Shown: positions 43,450 to 52,513, counted from the first letter of the stretch. The stretch: DNA of 64,000 bases from Exiguobacterium sp. RIT594 (GCF_003339585.1 NZ_QPKF01000003.1:62001-126000), one strand, 5' to 3'. The notes: generated by a model not told the origin, from the sequence alone. Made by a program: numbers and translations.

Positions 43450-44292
43450 GTGTTGAACATTTTATCGTATGATCAGTTATCTCATTCAAAACGCCGTTTG
43501 GTCCATCGTTTACTCCGCACCAATCCGTCTCCCCCTTCATCATTTTCCTATCCGCCGACCGAACATCAGCAATGGACGATTTGGAATGAAGACTGTGTAC
43601 AGGCTACGCTCGGATTTCATGTTTTCGAACATTCTGTTCAGCTCTTAAATGCTTCCTACACCGATTTACAGGCCTTCCAACGTCTCGCACATTATGTCCA
43701 TTCACAGGCACTTTCGTTTTCTCCCCGTCACATCGATGTCCAAATCATACCGCCTTACGACTTTGGATTTGTCACGACCTGGAACACTTTAGGTTACTGT
43801 TTATCCAGTGAACAGTTCCGGCTGATTGGTCTGACACACGATCGACCTGCCTCCGTCCAGTTCAAACCTCTCTCCTCACGTAATCGGCATTTATTCTTGA
43901 CGATTCGCAACGATGCCATCCGTTATTCTGAATTTCTTTTTCCTTACGACGCTGCCCATCTTGATTATTTAATCGATCAAGGTGTTTTGCCTTATCTCGT
44001 CTATGACAAGAAAACGATTGTCGGAACCATTCTAATGGAGCAGCATAAACAAGTCGTCCGCCTTTTGGAAATTGCGTGTTTGCCGCAATTAAAAAATCAA
44101 GGTTACGGGCGCCGGATTTTAGACACCTTCCAAACGAAGTTATTCAAGAAAAACATCTTATCGTTTGAAGTCTATTGCTGTTCCACACATCAAGAAGCGC
44201 TTCGTCTGTATCAACCGACTGCTTTTTGTGATATTCAAATTTTTTCGAATTGGCACCGTTACTCCTCTGAACCGGTTTCGTTAGTCACGTAA
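43450..44292 (+). CDS. GNAT-family N-acetyltransferase (C-terminal domain)
   Basis: A 280-residue protein with a C-terminal GNAT fold: LLEIACLPQLKNQGYGRRIL holds the acetyl-CoA-binding Q/R-x-x-G-x-G/A motif, followed by FEVYCCSTHQEALRLYQ. The first 150 residues form a second, degenerate domain, perhaps also GNAT-like. AAAGGA is 8 bases before GTG 43450; the GTG at 43444 is too close. The last 12 bp overlap the convergent gene. The substrate is unknown. Confidence 0.75.
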   Translation: MLNILSYDQLSHSKRRLVHRLLRTNPSPPSSFSYPPTEHQQWTIWNEDCVQATLGFHVFEHSVQLLNASYTDLQAFQRLAHYVHSQALSFSPRHIDVQIIPPYDFGFVTTWNTLGYCLSSEQFRLIGLTHDRPASVQFKPLSSRNRHLFLTIRNDAIRYSEFLFPYDAAHLDYLIDQGVLPYLVYDKKTIVGTILMEQHKQVVRLLEIACLPQLKNQGYGRRILDTFQTKLFKKNILSFEVYCCSTHQEALRLYQPTAFCDIQIFSNWHRYSSEPVSLVT

Positions 44293-45213
44293 CCGTCGAA
44301 CGATGTCCACGTATTCATGGAGTACATATTGATTGTCGATTTCCTTAAAATCAACGCCTGCCTGTTGTTTTAATTGGCTGCCGATGACAAATAAACTTTC
44401 GTAATAGCCGCTTCCCATGCTTGCCGCAAGACCCGGCTGATGATTATGGAACGCCAACAAGGCATCTTTTACGATTTCTTGCTGATTCGGTTCCATCAAA
44501 ACATCCTCTAACATTTTCGGAAATTGTTCAGTCTGGCGACCGACGATGGCATAAAAGAGAGGGAAATGTTTGGCATACTGAAATGCTACTTCGTAACGCG
44601 TATGATCAATGATTGGTCGGACACTTTCGAATTTTGCCCGTTGAAGACGTTCAACCAAGCCGACGGTCGCAGGATTTTTAAACAGAGAAAGACTCTGTTC
44701 ATCCAGTGCTTGTTCGTGCGTCAACAATAAGACGATATCGAGTGTGTTGATTTCATCCGTTTCAAGAAAACGGTCACTCCGTTGCAACACCGTTGTGTAA
44801 TCGAGGTCCAACCCTGAATCGACGGCAAGTTGAAACAAGACGTGATCATAGACGGTATATAGACCTACCGGAAAAGATAACGGCTGTCTGACAAGCGATT
44901 GGTGGCCTTCCACTGTCATGATTTGATTCAAATCCAGTCCCTTCGTAAGTAATTGTTGAAAGAGTGACGCTCCCTGACCGCTTTCTGCCAACTTTATCAA
45001 CAGGCGATCCACCTCAATCAGCGGCTGTTGCGTCTCAAGGGCTAAAGTAAGGTGTTTATCGGATTGCAACGCAACGGCTCGTCCGATAAAATTCAAGGCT
45101 TTTCGTTCTTGTTCTGTCAGTAGTTGATTGTATGTCTGAAAGGTTTCACGCTCAAGTGTAAGAAAAGCAGTCATCGCTGGAGCGATTGCTTCGTTTTTAA
45201 CAAATCTTTTCAT
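44281..45213 (-). CDS. Hypothetical protein (310 aa)
   Basis: Not recognised. It is a soluble, strongly helical protein rich in Leu, Gln and Glu, with no membrane segment or evident active-site motif; the repeated helix-loop pattern (LLIKLAESGQGASLFQQLLTKGLDLNQ) hints at an ankyrin- or HEAT-like solenoid. ATG at 45213 with AGGAGGA upstream is used instead of the longer frame from 45258. Its 3' end overlaps the convergent GNAT gene by 12 bp, with no room for a terminator between. Confidence 0.75.
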   Translation of the reverse strand: MKRFVKNEAIAPAMTAFLTLERETFQTYNQLLTEQERKALNFIGRAVALQSDKHLTLALETQQPLIEVDRLLIKLAESGQGASLFQQLLTKGLDLNQIMTVEGHQSLVRQPLSFPVGLYTVYDHVLFQLAVDSGLDLDYTTVLQRSDRFLETDEINTLDIVLLLTHEQALDEQSLSLFKNPATVGLVERLQRAKFESVRPIIDHTRYEVAFQYAKHFPLFYAIVGRQTEQFPKMLEDVLMEPNQQEIVKDALLAFHNHQPGLAASMGSGYYESLFVIGSQLKQQAGVDFKEIDNQYVLHEYVDIVRRLRD

Positions 45214-45285
45214 AATTCCAGTCCTCCTGCATGTTGTCTCTCTTCGTAGTGTACGCAATATTGAATCGTCTTGAAAGGCTCAAAA

Positions 45286-45329
45286 AAAATCTTGGTGGCT
45301 TCTACGGAAAAGGAAGCGACCAAGATTTT
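45286..45329 (-). terminator. Terminator after the exported protein gene
   Basis: AAAATCTTGGT and ACCAAGATTTT with inner GGCTTC/GAAGC pairing; a T run follows on the minus strand. It touches the stop codon of the gene at 45329-45688. Confidence 0.85.
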
Positions 45330-45688
45330 CATTTTTTACTGACCTGAAGATGTGAATTCCGGAATGCTTCATCCTGTTTTCCGGTTTTTTCGACACTGGT
45401 TCCAATCGAACCGCTGTATTCAATCTGTTGTTTAGGCTGAATGAATTCATAAGTAATGGCCGGTTCACCGCGCAGACGTACTTTAATCACTTGACGATGT
45501 TGAATTGAAAAAGAGGCCTTCACTTCGAGTAGTGACGTTTTATCGATATCATGTCGGGCCTGCAACATCTTCGCTAACTGCTCTTCCGCACTGCGCTGGC
45601 TGCTTTGAAGTTCAGCATAGGAAATTCCGACAGCAAACGACAACACGCCAATCAAACTTAACGCGAGAATGACCAGTACTTTTTTCAA
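45329..45688 (-). CDS. Exported or membrane-anchored hypothetical protein (119 aa)
   Basis: An N-terminal hydrophobic segment (KKVLVILALSLIGVLSFAVGIS) acts as signal peptide or anchor; the rest is polar with a short helical part (SAEEQLAKMLQARHDIDK) and a beta-rich end. The frame's GTG at 45700 directly follows GGAG, so TTG at 45688 is the likelier start, giving an N-terminus MKKVLVIL. No family is recognised. Confidence 0.65.
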   Translation of the reverse strand: MKKVLVILALSLIGVLSFAVGISYAELQSSQRSAEEQLAKMLQARHDIDKTSLLEVKASFSIQHRQVIKVRLRGEPAITYEFIQPKQQIEYSGSIGTSVEKTGKQDEAFRNSHLQVSKK

Positions 45689-45744
45689 TGACTGACTCAC
45701 CTCCAGACAAAGTTCTTCCTGCTCTCTTCATCGGTTCGTCCGTC

Positions 45745-46212
45745 CTATTCCTGAAGTCTTTTTGAAACTTCCTTTACGCTCATCTGCATGTCCAGATGGG
45801 GAATTCCGTCCTCCAAATAGACGTCCGATATTTCCTTAAAACCAAATGAACCGTAAAACTGTTTTAAATGTGCCTGAGCCTGAAGATCAATCAAAGTCTC
45901 ATCCTGTCCTTGGATGTGGGCAATCGCTTCATTCAGCAGTCTTCTCGCTACACCGTTTGACCGGTAATCGGTTTGTACCGCCACCCGACCGATTGCGACT
46001 GCGCCCGACGGCTTCCTCGGCAAGATACGCAAACAGCCAATCAAACGTTCCCCATCGTACGCTAGACCATGCAATGCCTCCTGGTCACGGTTATCGAGTT
46101 CTGGATACGGACAGTTTTGTTCCACCACAAATATATCCGTTCTTAATTTCAATAATTGGTATAAGCGTGCACCATCCAATTCATCAAATGCCATCCACTT
46201 CGTGTGATACAT
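45745..46212 (-). CDS. ElaA-type GNAT acetyltransferase
   Basis: A 155-residue GNAT of the ElaA group. LYQLLKLRTDIFVVEQNCPYPELD is the family's N-terminal signature (quoted in part: LRTDIFVVEQNCPYPELD). The acetyl-CoA motif is IGRVAVQTDYRSNGVARRLL; LQAQAHLKQFYGSFGF follows as usual. The longer frame to 46347 overlaps the next gene; ATG at 46212 with GGAG upstream is chosen. The acceptor is unknown. It is 31 bp downstream of another GNAT gene and probably cotranscribed. Confidence 0.87.
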   Translation of the reverse strand: MYHTKWMAFDELDGARLYQLLKLRTDIFVVEQNCPYPELDNRDQEALHGLAYDGERLIGCLRILPRKPSGAVAIGRVAVQTDYRSNGVARRLLNEAIAHIQGQDETLIDLQAQAHLKQFYGSFGFKEISDVYLEDGIPHLDMQMSVKEVSKRLQE

Positions 46213-46243
46213 ACCTGATCCGCTCCTCTGTACTTTTGAAAAA

Positions 46244-46759
46244 TCAACCTCTGAACAGCCGGGATAACCGGCAAGAATAAATGACAACGGGAATTCCGTT
46301 AAAGACCGTATCTTTCTCCCATTGTAACCCATTCGCACGAGCGACATTTTGCGAAGAATGATTTTCTGGGTGAATGATTGAAATCAGACGATCATGTCCC
46401 CGCTCGAACGCTTCACGCATTAATCGTTTGGCCGCTTCCCGGCCATACCCTACTTTCCAATGAATGGGCGTCAACCAGTAACCGACTTCTAATTCATCGA
46501 TTCCATCGACTTGTTGTAAAACTAATCCGGCAAACCCCACAGGTTCATGCGTCTCTTTTTTGATCAACAGTAAAAAACCTGTTTGCCGCTCATCCTCATA
46601 ACGATCGAATTGACGTTCGAACCAATTTCGCGCCTCATCTTCTTCCAGCATGACACCGCCGTTGATATACCGCATGACTTGTTCATTTTGCACAAGACTT
46701 TTATAAAAAGTAAAATCTTCTTCCACAAACGGTCGCATTTCCAATCGTTCACTCTCCAT
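46244..46759 (-). CDS. RimJ/RimL-type GNAT acetyltransferase
   Basis: A 171-residue GNAT of the RimJ/RimL-like family. SERLEMRPFVEEDF is the N-terminal signature, followed by FERQFDRYE, GFAGLVLQQVDG, ELEVGYWLTPIHWKVGYGRE (acetyl-CoA loop, quoted at 20 residues) and HPENHSSQNVARANGL. ATG at 46759 with GGGGGA 7 bases upstream is preferred over the frame start at 46819. It modifies an unknown primary amine, perhaps a protein N-terminus or small molecule. It is first of a two-GNAT unit. Confidence 0.87.
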   Translation of the reverse strand: MESERLEMRPFVEEDFTFYKSLVQNEQVMRYINGGVMLEEDEARNWFERQFDRYEDERQTGFLLLIKKETHEPVGFAGLVLQQVDGIDELEVGYWLTPIHWKVGYGREAAKRLMREAFERGHDRLISIIHPENHSSQNVARANGLQWEKDTVFNGIPVVIYSCRLSRLFRG

Positions 46760-47020
46760 TTGAATCCCCCGCTTTCCGCATGACAGTCTTTTCTTTATTT
46801 TTCCCTTTTTTACTTTCATTCATTCCTAATCCGTTCATTTTTATAAAAAGAAAACAACATCTACATGTTGATTCGATTACATTCTTCATGAACAGCTTGC
46901 TTTTTATCTGTCAACTCTGTATTTTGGGAACAGTATGCTAAACATCAATCACGGAATTAGTGTAAAATATATTTTGAGCGTTTTTTTGGCTGAATGGAAT
47001 TTATGAAAAAGGACTGAGAC

Positions 47021-47935
47021 ATGATGACTGAGCAATTATTAGCTGGATTATATGAAGGTATTGCAAAAGAAGCTGTTTTGATTAATGAACCCTTAAAAAA
47101 TCATACGTATACGAAGATGGGTGGATTGGCAGATCTTTTCCTCATCCCGTCGACATACGAAGAAACTGCCTTCGCCGTCCGGTATGCGTATGAAAATGAC
47201 CTCCCGTTGACGATGCTCGGAAACGGCTCGAATCTCGTCGTCCGTGACGGGGGTATCCGCGGAATCGTTTTATCTTTTGAAAAGTTAACGGATATTTCGG
47301 TTGAAGGTCACGAACTGATTGCCCAAAGCGGTGCTGCGATTATTCAGGCTTCACGTATCGCCTACGACCATGCTTTGAGCGGGCTCGAGTTCGCCTGCGG
47401 TATTCCGGGAACGATCGGCGGAGCCCTGATCATGAATGCCGGAGCATATGGCGGAGAAGTAAAAGACTGTCTCCACAGCGCAACCGTCTTGACACGTAAA
47501 GGTGAGTTATTGAATATCTCACAGGAAGAGCTTGAGCTCGGATACCGGACGAGCTGTTTTTCGAAAAAAGAGTACATCATTTTAGAAGGACGTTTTTCAC
47601 TAACAGAAGGCGATCCTGCTCTGATCAAAGAAATGATGGATGATTTGACACATAAACGGGAGACAAAACAACCACTTGAATACCCTTCTTGCGGGAGTGT
47701 CTTTAAACGGCCGGAAGGATATTTCGCCGGTAAATTAATTCAGGATAGCGGATTACAGGGTGCACGCATCGGTGGTGCAGAAGTTTCTCAAAAACATGCC
47801 GGTTTCATCGTCAACATTCAAGACGCGACAGCGACTGACTACATTTCGCTTATTCGCCACGTGCAGGAAACCGTTCAAGAAAAGTTCGGCATCTTACTCG
47901 AGCCCGAAGTGAAAATCATCGGGGAAGAAGCTTGA
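47021..47935 (+). CDS. murB: UDP-N-acetylenolpyruvoylglucosamine reductase
   Basis: Reduces UDP-GlcNAc-enolpyruvate to UDP-MurNAc for peptidoglycan. It has 304 residues, type II MurB as in Gram-positives. FAD-binding blocks are LGNGSNLVVRDGGIRG (67-82) and GIPGTIGGALIMNAGAYGGE (127-146); the catalytic Ser is S226 in YPSCGSVFKRP, with R176 in YRTS and a C-terminal Glu in LEPEVKIIG. It is a single gene with AAGGA upstream of a double ATG (47021/47024). Confidence 0.95.
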   Translation: MMTEQLLAGLYEGIAKEAVLINEPLKNHTYTKMGGLADLFLIPSTYEETAFAVRYAYENDLPLTMLGNGSNLVVRDGGIRGIVLSFEKLTDISVEGHELIAQSGAAIIQASRIAYDHALSGLEFACGIPGTIGGALIMNAGAYGGEVKDCLHSATVLTRKGELLNISQEELELGYRTSCFSKKEYIILEGRFSLTEGDPALIKEMMDDLTHKRETKQPLEYPSCGSVFKRPEGYFAGKLIQDSGLQGARIGGAEVSQKHAGFIVNIQDATATDYISLIRHVQETVQEKFGILLEPEVKIIGEEA

Positions 47936-47961
47936 TCGTTTTTTATCATATCCAACCAAAC

Positions 47962-48008
47962 AAAAGGAGCACCCGGACATGATCAACATGTCGGGATGCT
48001 CCTCTTTT
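47962..48008. terminator. Bidirectional terminator after murB
   Basis: AAAAGGAGCA and CCCGGACATG pair with CATGTCGGG, TGCTCCT and TTTT, giving an almost continuous stem of about 20 bp between convergent genes. Confidence 0.88.
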
Positions 48009-48021
48009 CTTACCTTCAACC

Positions 48022-49245
48022 TTAGATTGCCCAGTTACCGTCACGCATCAGTGGTTCGCGTGTACCGTCCGATAACTCGCCATCAATTGACATTTGACCT
48101 GAACCAATCATGAAATCGACGTGTGTCATTGAATCGTTTGCACCTTGTGCCGCTAATTCTTCGTTCGACAAACTTGGTCCATTTTCAAGGCAAGTGGAAT
48201 AGGCACGACCAATCGCCAAGTGACATGAAGCATTTTCGTCAAACAACGTATTGTAGAACAAAATACCAGAATCTGAAATCGGTGAATGGTGAGGCACGAG
48301 GGCCACTTCTCCGAGATAACGGGCACCTTCATCCAATGAGATGAGTTCGTCAAGCGCTGCTTGTCCCTGTTTCGCTTCAGCTTTGACGATTTTTCCGTCT
48401 TCGAACCATAACGTGAATTCATCAATCAGGTTCCCGCTGTAGCTGAGCGGTTTTGTGCTTGAAACATGACCGTTGACGCCCGTTTTCTTCGGTAACGTGA
48501 AAACTTCTTCCGTCGGCAGGTTGGCGATGAAGTCGACGCCATCCGCGTTCGGTCCACCTCCACCGAGCCAGACGTGACGCTCCGGCAATTCAATCGTCAG
48601 TTCTGTACCTGGTGCTGAATAATGCAACTTGTTGTATTTCTTTTCTGTCAGGAAGGTAGCTTTCGTCCGCAGGTTGGCATCATGTTGCTCCCAAGATGCG
48701 ACCGGATTGTCCTGGTCGACACGTGTCGCTTTCAAGATTGCATTCCATAGGTCTTCTACAGCGTTTTCCGACTCTGGGAATACCTTTGCCGCCCAGGCAT
48801 CTGACGGCGCTGCAATGACGCACCAACTGACGTTATCGCTCATGACAAACTTGCGCCAATTAGCCAATGCAACACCAGCGGCTTTGTTCGCTCGTGCAAT
48901 TCGACTTGATTCCACACCGTTCAATAAATCCGGATCTTCACTGACAACGGACAAGAAGGCTGTTTTTTCCTCTGCCAATTGATCAAAACGGGCTTTTAAC
49001 CATTCTGGGAACGCATCAAATGAATCTTCCGGTGCATCAAAGTAACGGATTTTCGTCATTTCGTCATCTGACCATTGAACGTAGACATTTGAAGCTCCCA
49101 CTTCATAAGCAACACGCGTGATTTCACGGACTAACGGTGCATTTTCAATTCCCGCCCGAATTTCGAGTTGTTGACCGGTTTGCAGGTTGATTCCTGTACG
49201 TACGGCAAGTGCAGCATACTTTTTTAATTGTTCTTGAGTCGGCAT
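48022..49245 (-). CDS. M29-family aminopeptidase (AmpS/AmpT type)
   Basis: A 407-residue metallo-aminopeptidase of the thermophilic M29 family, cytoplasmic. Metal-ligand regions are the Glu in YLGEVALVPHHSPIS, the acidic LFYNTLFDENASCHLAIG with the His, and MTHVDFMIGSGQM near the C-terminus; NLPTEEVFTLPKK is another conserved block. ATG at 49245 with GGGGA upstream is used instead of the longer frame at 49263. It trims N-terminal residues from peptides. Single-gene unit. Confidence 0.92.
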   Translation of the reverse strand: MPTQEQLKKYAALAVRTGINLQTGQQLEIRAGIENAPLVREITRVAYEVGASNVYVQWSDDEMTKIRYFDAPEDSFDAFPEWLKARFDQLAEEKTAFLSVVSEDPDLLNGVESSRIARANKAAGVALANWRKFVMSDNVSWCVIAAPSDAWAAKVFPESENAVEDLWNAILKATRVDQDNPVASWEQHDANLRTKATFLTEKKYNKLHYSAPGTELTIELPERHVWLGGGGPNADGVDFIANLPTEEVFTLPKKTGVNGHVSSTKPLSYSGNLIDEFTLWFEDGKIVKAEAKQGQAALDELISLDEGARYLGEVALVPHHSPISDSGILFYNTLFDENASCHLAIGRAYSTCLENGPSLSNEELAAQGANDSMTHVDFMIGSGQMSIDGELSDGTREPLMRDGNWAI

Positions 49246-49340
49246 TATGTAATCCCCTTTCAACTATTACTCTTATTTTCACGAAATAGTTGCAATTTTG
49301 CAAGAAATAAGGCGAAACTAGAGATACAGAAGGAGTGTTG

Positions 49341-49763
49341 ATGATGGAATTTACACCAGGAGATTTTAAATCCGCTTATACCTATTTCCACCGACAAGCA
49401 TTAACAGCTGTCGGAAACGCGAAAGCGCAAGAAGACTTATTGATTCAAGGGGAACTCGGATTAGCCCGATTGACGACAGATCTTGCCTCTGAGGACGGCT
49501 CGGATGTCGAACGCGAAGCAGAACTTGTTCTTTACTTCCAGCTCAAGCAGTTGCTCGACATGCTACGCGCTTTGTACAACAAACGTTTCGAGATGCAACC
49601 GGAACAGGAGCAACTTTTATTGACCGCTGTTCTTTACTTCACGTCCCCGGTCGACGCTTTACCTGACGAAAATATTTTAGGACTGTTTGATGATGCTCAA
49701 ATCGTCGAGGCTATTTATGAAGAACTGGCTGCAGATGTTGATCGTTTTCAACACCTTGAATGA
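49341..49763 (+). CDS. DUF1232 (YkvA-like) protein
   Basis: A 140-residue protein with the DUF1232 core near the C-terminus: LLTAVLYFTSPVDALPDENI and GLFDDAQIVEAIYEEL match the family pattern LxYxxSPiDlIPD..lGlxDDa. The first 70 residues are helical and acidic. AAGGAG is followed by two in-frame ATGs (49341 and 49344); the second has the more usual 8-base spacing. The family's role is not established. Confidence 0.82.
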   Translation: MMEFTPGDFKSAYTYFHRQALTAVGNAKAQEDLLIQGELGLARLTTDLASEDGSDVEREAELVLYFQLKQLLDMLRALYNKRFEMQPEQEQLLLTAVLYFTSPVDALPDENILGLFDDAQIVEAIYEELAADVDRFQHLE

Positions 49764-49786
49764 CAACAGGCACTAATGGCAAACAT

Positions 49787-49829
49787 CAAAAAAAGAAGGA
49801 TCCGATTTTTCATCGGACCCTTCTTTTTT
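49787..49829. terminator. Bidirectional terminator
   Basis: AAAAAAAGAAGG and TCCGAT pair with ATCGGA and CCTTCTTTTTT (one mismatch) around a 5-base loop. Confidence 0.88.
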
Positions 49830-49856
49830 GCTCTTAAACGCATAGAACTTACCATT

Positions 49857-50693
49857 TTAGGCTTTTTGTTTTGAAGCGATATTGATTGTTGCGGCCTGTT
49901 CGTTCGATTGATCTACTTCAAGCTTCGATTTATTGAGCCATGTGTAAACCATTCCCATGAACAGTGCTCCACCGATAATGTTTCCGAACAATGCCGGAAC
50001 CAGGTTATGAATCGCGCCGGCAAAGGAAATTGCTTCCGGATGCGGGACGACTAAAGCAAGTGAGAACAATGCCATGTTGGCAATGACATGGTCAAAACCA
50101 GATGCAAAGAATACAGCGACCAAAATCATCATCATCATGATTTGTGCGAGTTCATTTTTCATGTTTTTCGGAATGAAAATCGCTAGACAGACCATCCAGT
50201 TACAGAAGATGGCTCGTGTAAAGATCTCCCATGTCGTATGATGAATTTTCGTCTCGGAAACAGCAAACAGCCAGTTCTCCATTCCAAGCTCCTGAATAAT
50301 CCCTGTTTGTGAGAAAAGTAAAGCGAAAGCGAGTCCACCGAGACCGTTTCCGATGAAACATAATGTCCATACTTTAAACGTATCCATTTTCGAAGTGAAA
50401 CCACGCATTGTCGACGTCGTGAAATACATCGTATTTCCGGTAAATAATTCTGCTCCCCCGTACACGATCAAGACAAGCGCGACACCAAACGTTAACCCAC
50501 CGACCAGTGTCGTAACCGGTGATTCATTTAAATATAAACCGTTGATTGCTTTAAGTGTAAATATGATGGCAAAACCAATGAATACTCCTGCTAACATCGC
50601 TCGAACCAAATATTCGAGCGGACGCATCCGCAGCATTTGTGTCGATTTTACAGCTTTTTTCCGTAATCCTTCTAATGCTTCTACTTCATTCAT
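49857..50693 (-). CDS. Formate/nitrite transporter family channel
   Basis: A 278-residue FNT protein (FocA/NirC/YwcJ group) with six membrane helices, forming a pentameric channel for formate, nitrite or hydrosulfide. Family features include MLAGVFIGFAIIFTLKA, GGAELFTGNTMYFTT, NWMVCLAIFIP and the Asn/His-containing FASGFDHVIANMALF. Ribosome-binding GGGG is 9 bases before ATG. With fhs in the same region formate is an appealing substrate, but the genes are 27 kb apart. A partial Fnr-like site, TGTTC-N6-TCACA, lies just upstream (50715-50730). Confidence 0.9.
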   Translation of the reverse strand: MNEVEALEGLRKKAVKSTQMLRMRPLEYLVRAMLAGVFIGFAIIFTLKAINGLYLNESPVTTLVGGLTFGVALVLIVYGGAELFTGNTMYFTTSTMRGFTSKMDTFKVWTLCFIGNGLGGLAFALLFSQTGIIQELGMENWLFAVSETKIHHTTWEIFTRAIFCNWMVCLAIFIPKNMKNELAQIMMMMILVAVFFASGFDHVIANMALFSLALVVPHPEAISFAGAIHNLVPALFGNIIGGALFMGMVYTWLNKSKLEVDQSNEQAATINIASKQKA

Positions 50694-50876
50694 TGTAGAA
50701 ACCCCGCTTTCTTTTGTTCAACACTTCACAATGTCTGTTCATTTATTATCATACTTCCATCTTATAAGATGTTCAAGTCATGAATAGACCCTATTTAGCG
50801 TTTTATCAAAAGAACAGGATGTAACCGATACCATTGTGTCAAGTTTGTGAAAAGTGCTTTTTCTTGGTGAATACAA

Positions 50877-51485
50877 CTATTTTCCTGGAAGAATCCGCAA
50901 CGATTCTTGGAACTTTTCAAAGAATACAGCCCGCCTGGAATTTACGAGTACATAGTCCTCGACAACGACACGATTAAACCGGTTTGCGGAAGAACTGGCA
51001 CGTTCAATATCCCGGGGTGTATAGGCTTCAACACGTTGTCTGTCCATATCGAACGTGACATCAGAAAATGAATCCCGATAACGAATTTGAAGTTCGGATA
51101 AATCAGATACACTCAAAAAAAGTGCTAACGTATGATGCATGATCACCTTGGATAAACGACTTTCCAAAAATGAGGCCTTGCCGGATTCGGTCATCTTCCC
51201 GCTGCTTCCTGTCCAGTCCGCCTGTTCTTTTTCGGTAGGTTTGTATGTCAGCTTGACTGCCGTACCATCCACTGTTACACGGGTCAGCGCTTCGGAAAAC
51301 GGCAACTGCTTGACCAATTCTTCAATCGCGGCGGTATTGGACACTGATGTCCCGACATGACGTGCAATGACATGACCATCTTTAAAACTTTCTTCTTCCG
51401 GTGGCTGCTGTTGATTCCAGACGACCCACGAACCTGCCGACAGTCCGATCCCGATACACAGAATGAACAGTATGATTTTTTTCAA
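50877..51485 (-). CDS. Membrane-anchored hypothetical protein (202 aa)
   Basis: A signal anchor (KKIILFILCIGIGLSAGSWVV) is followed by a polar extracytoplasmic domain with mixed helix and strand, no Cys and no recognised motif. The start is a TTG (51485) with AAAGGAG about 11 bases upstream. It has no close neighbours on the same strand. I do not assign a function. Confidence 0.7.
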   Translation of the reverse strand: MKKIILFILCIGIGLSAGSWVVWNQQQPPEEESFKDGHVIARHVGTSVSNTAAIEELVKQLPFSEALTRVTVDGTAVKLTYKPTEKEQADWTGSSGKMTESGKASFLESRLSKVIMHHTLALFLSVSDLSELQIRYRDSFSDVTFDMDRQRVEAYTPRDIERASSSANRFNRVVVEDYVLVNSRRAVFFEKFQESLRILPGK

Positions 51486-51603
51486 AAAAAATGCTCTCCT
51501 TTCTTAAAACGGGCTGATTTTATTGTTCTTTTTTCAAATCAGGGGTTGAATTAATCTTCATATCAGCGTACTCTTGCAGGCAGATACTTTATGGAGGAGG
51601 AGC

Positions 51604-51636
51604 ATGAGATTTCTCATCACTTACAATGAAAACTAA
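51604..51636 (+). CDS. Short upstream ORF overlapping yitT (10 aa)
   Basis: ATG at 51604, just after a very strong site GGAGGAGGAGC, reads MRFLITYNEN and stops with TAA at 51634-51636, overlapping the yitT start (51626) in another frame. The yitT ATG itself has no ribosome-binding site, and no earlier in-frame start exists since a TGA sits at 51605-51607. The short frame probably brings ribosomes to yitT by coupling. That it is translated is inferred. Confidence 0.45.
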   Translation: MRFLITYNEN

Positions 51637-52495
51637 ACAACCTGCAAAGAAAAAACGTACAGAGAAAATTGGTTTTCTCTTGATTGGGACATTGCTGTAC
51701 TCGTTGTACATCAGTCTTCTCTTGTCGCCAAATGATATCGGATCTGGCGGAATCATGGGAATCACACTTATTGTTCAGGAATTATTCCACACACCCATTG
51801 GTTTGACACAACTTGTCTTAAACATTCCACTTTTTTTACTTGGATTTCGTTTTTTGAGAAAACGTTTTATGTTTTTATCCGGTCTCATCGTCCTGGCCTC
51901 ATCATTTTTAATTGACTGGATTCCAACGCAAATCGTTCCGGAATCCTTAAATGATCCACTGGTTGCTTCGATCTTTGCCGGACTCGTCTCTGGTTTAGCG
52001 ATGGCTTTAATTTTCTTTGGCGGCGCCTCGACAGGCGGACTCGACATCCTCGGAAAATTCTTTTATGCCCGCTTTCACAATTGGCCGCTTCCCCGTATTT
52101 TTTTAATGCAGGATTTAGTCATCTATGTACTCGTCTGGTTCGTATTTGATTTGAAGCACGTCATGTATGCGTTAATCATGAGTTTCGTTCGGGCGAAAGC
52201 ACTTCAGACGGTGTATAGTTTTTATTCCGCTTCTAAACAATGTATCATCATTTGTGAAAAAGCCGATGAAATCAATGAAGTGATCACAAAAGAACTTGGA
52301 CGTGGCGTAACAATTCTTGATGCACGGGGCGGTTATTCGAAACGGACGAAAAAAATGGTTTATGTCGTCGTCCAGAATAATGAGATTCTCAAACTCCAGG
52401 AAATTGTGTCCTCTGTCGAATCAAACGCTTTTGTGACGTTTTCTGAAATCCATACGGTCTTCGGAAACTATAAAGAACATTCCTATTCTTTTTAA
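51626..52495 (+). CDS. YitT-family membrane protein (DUF161 + DUF2179)
   Basis: A 289-residue protein with five to six hydrophobic helices. The family hallmarks are SPNDIGSGGIMGI and FFGGASTGGLDILGKFF in the membrane part and a C-terminal DUF2179 domain (about 205-280: GRGVTILDARGGYSKRTKKM). The physiological role of YitT proteins is not firmly established. The start lacks its own ribosome-binding site and may be coupled to the 10-codon upstream ORF. A terminator follows the stop. Confidence 0.88.
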   Translation: MKTKQPAKKKRTEKIGFLLIGTLLYSLYISLLLSPNDIGSGGIMGITLIVQELFHTPIGLTQLVLNIPLFLLGFRFLRKRFMFLSGLIVLASSFLIDWIPTQIVPESLNDPLVASIFAGLVSGLAMALIFFGGASTGGLDILGKFFYARFHNWPLPRIFLMQDLVIYVLVWFVFDLKHVMYALIMSFVRAKALQTVYSFYSASKQCIIICEKADEINEVITKELGRGVTILDARGGYSKRTKKMVYVVVQNNEILKLQEIVSSVESNAFVTFSEIHTVFGNYKEHSYSF

Positions 52496-52513
52496 TCGTC
52501 TAACATTCTGTAG

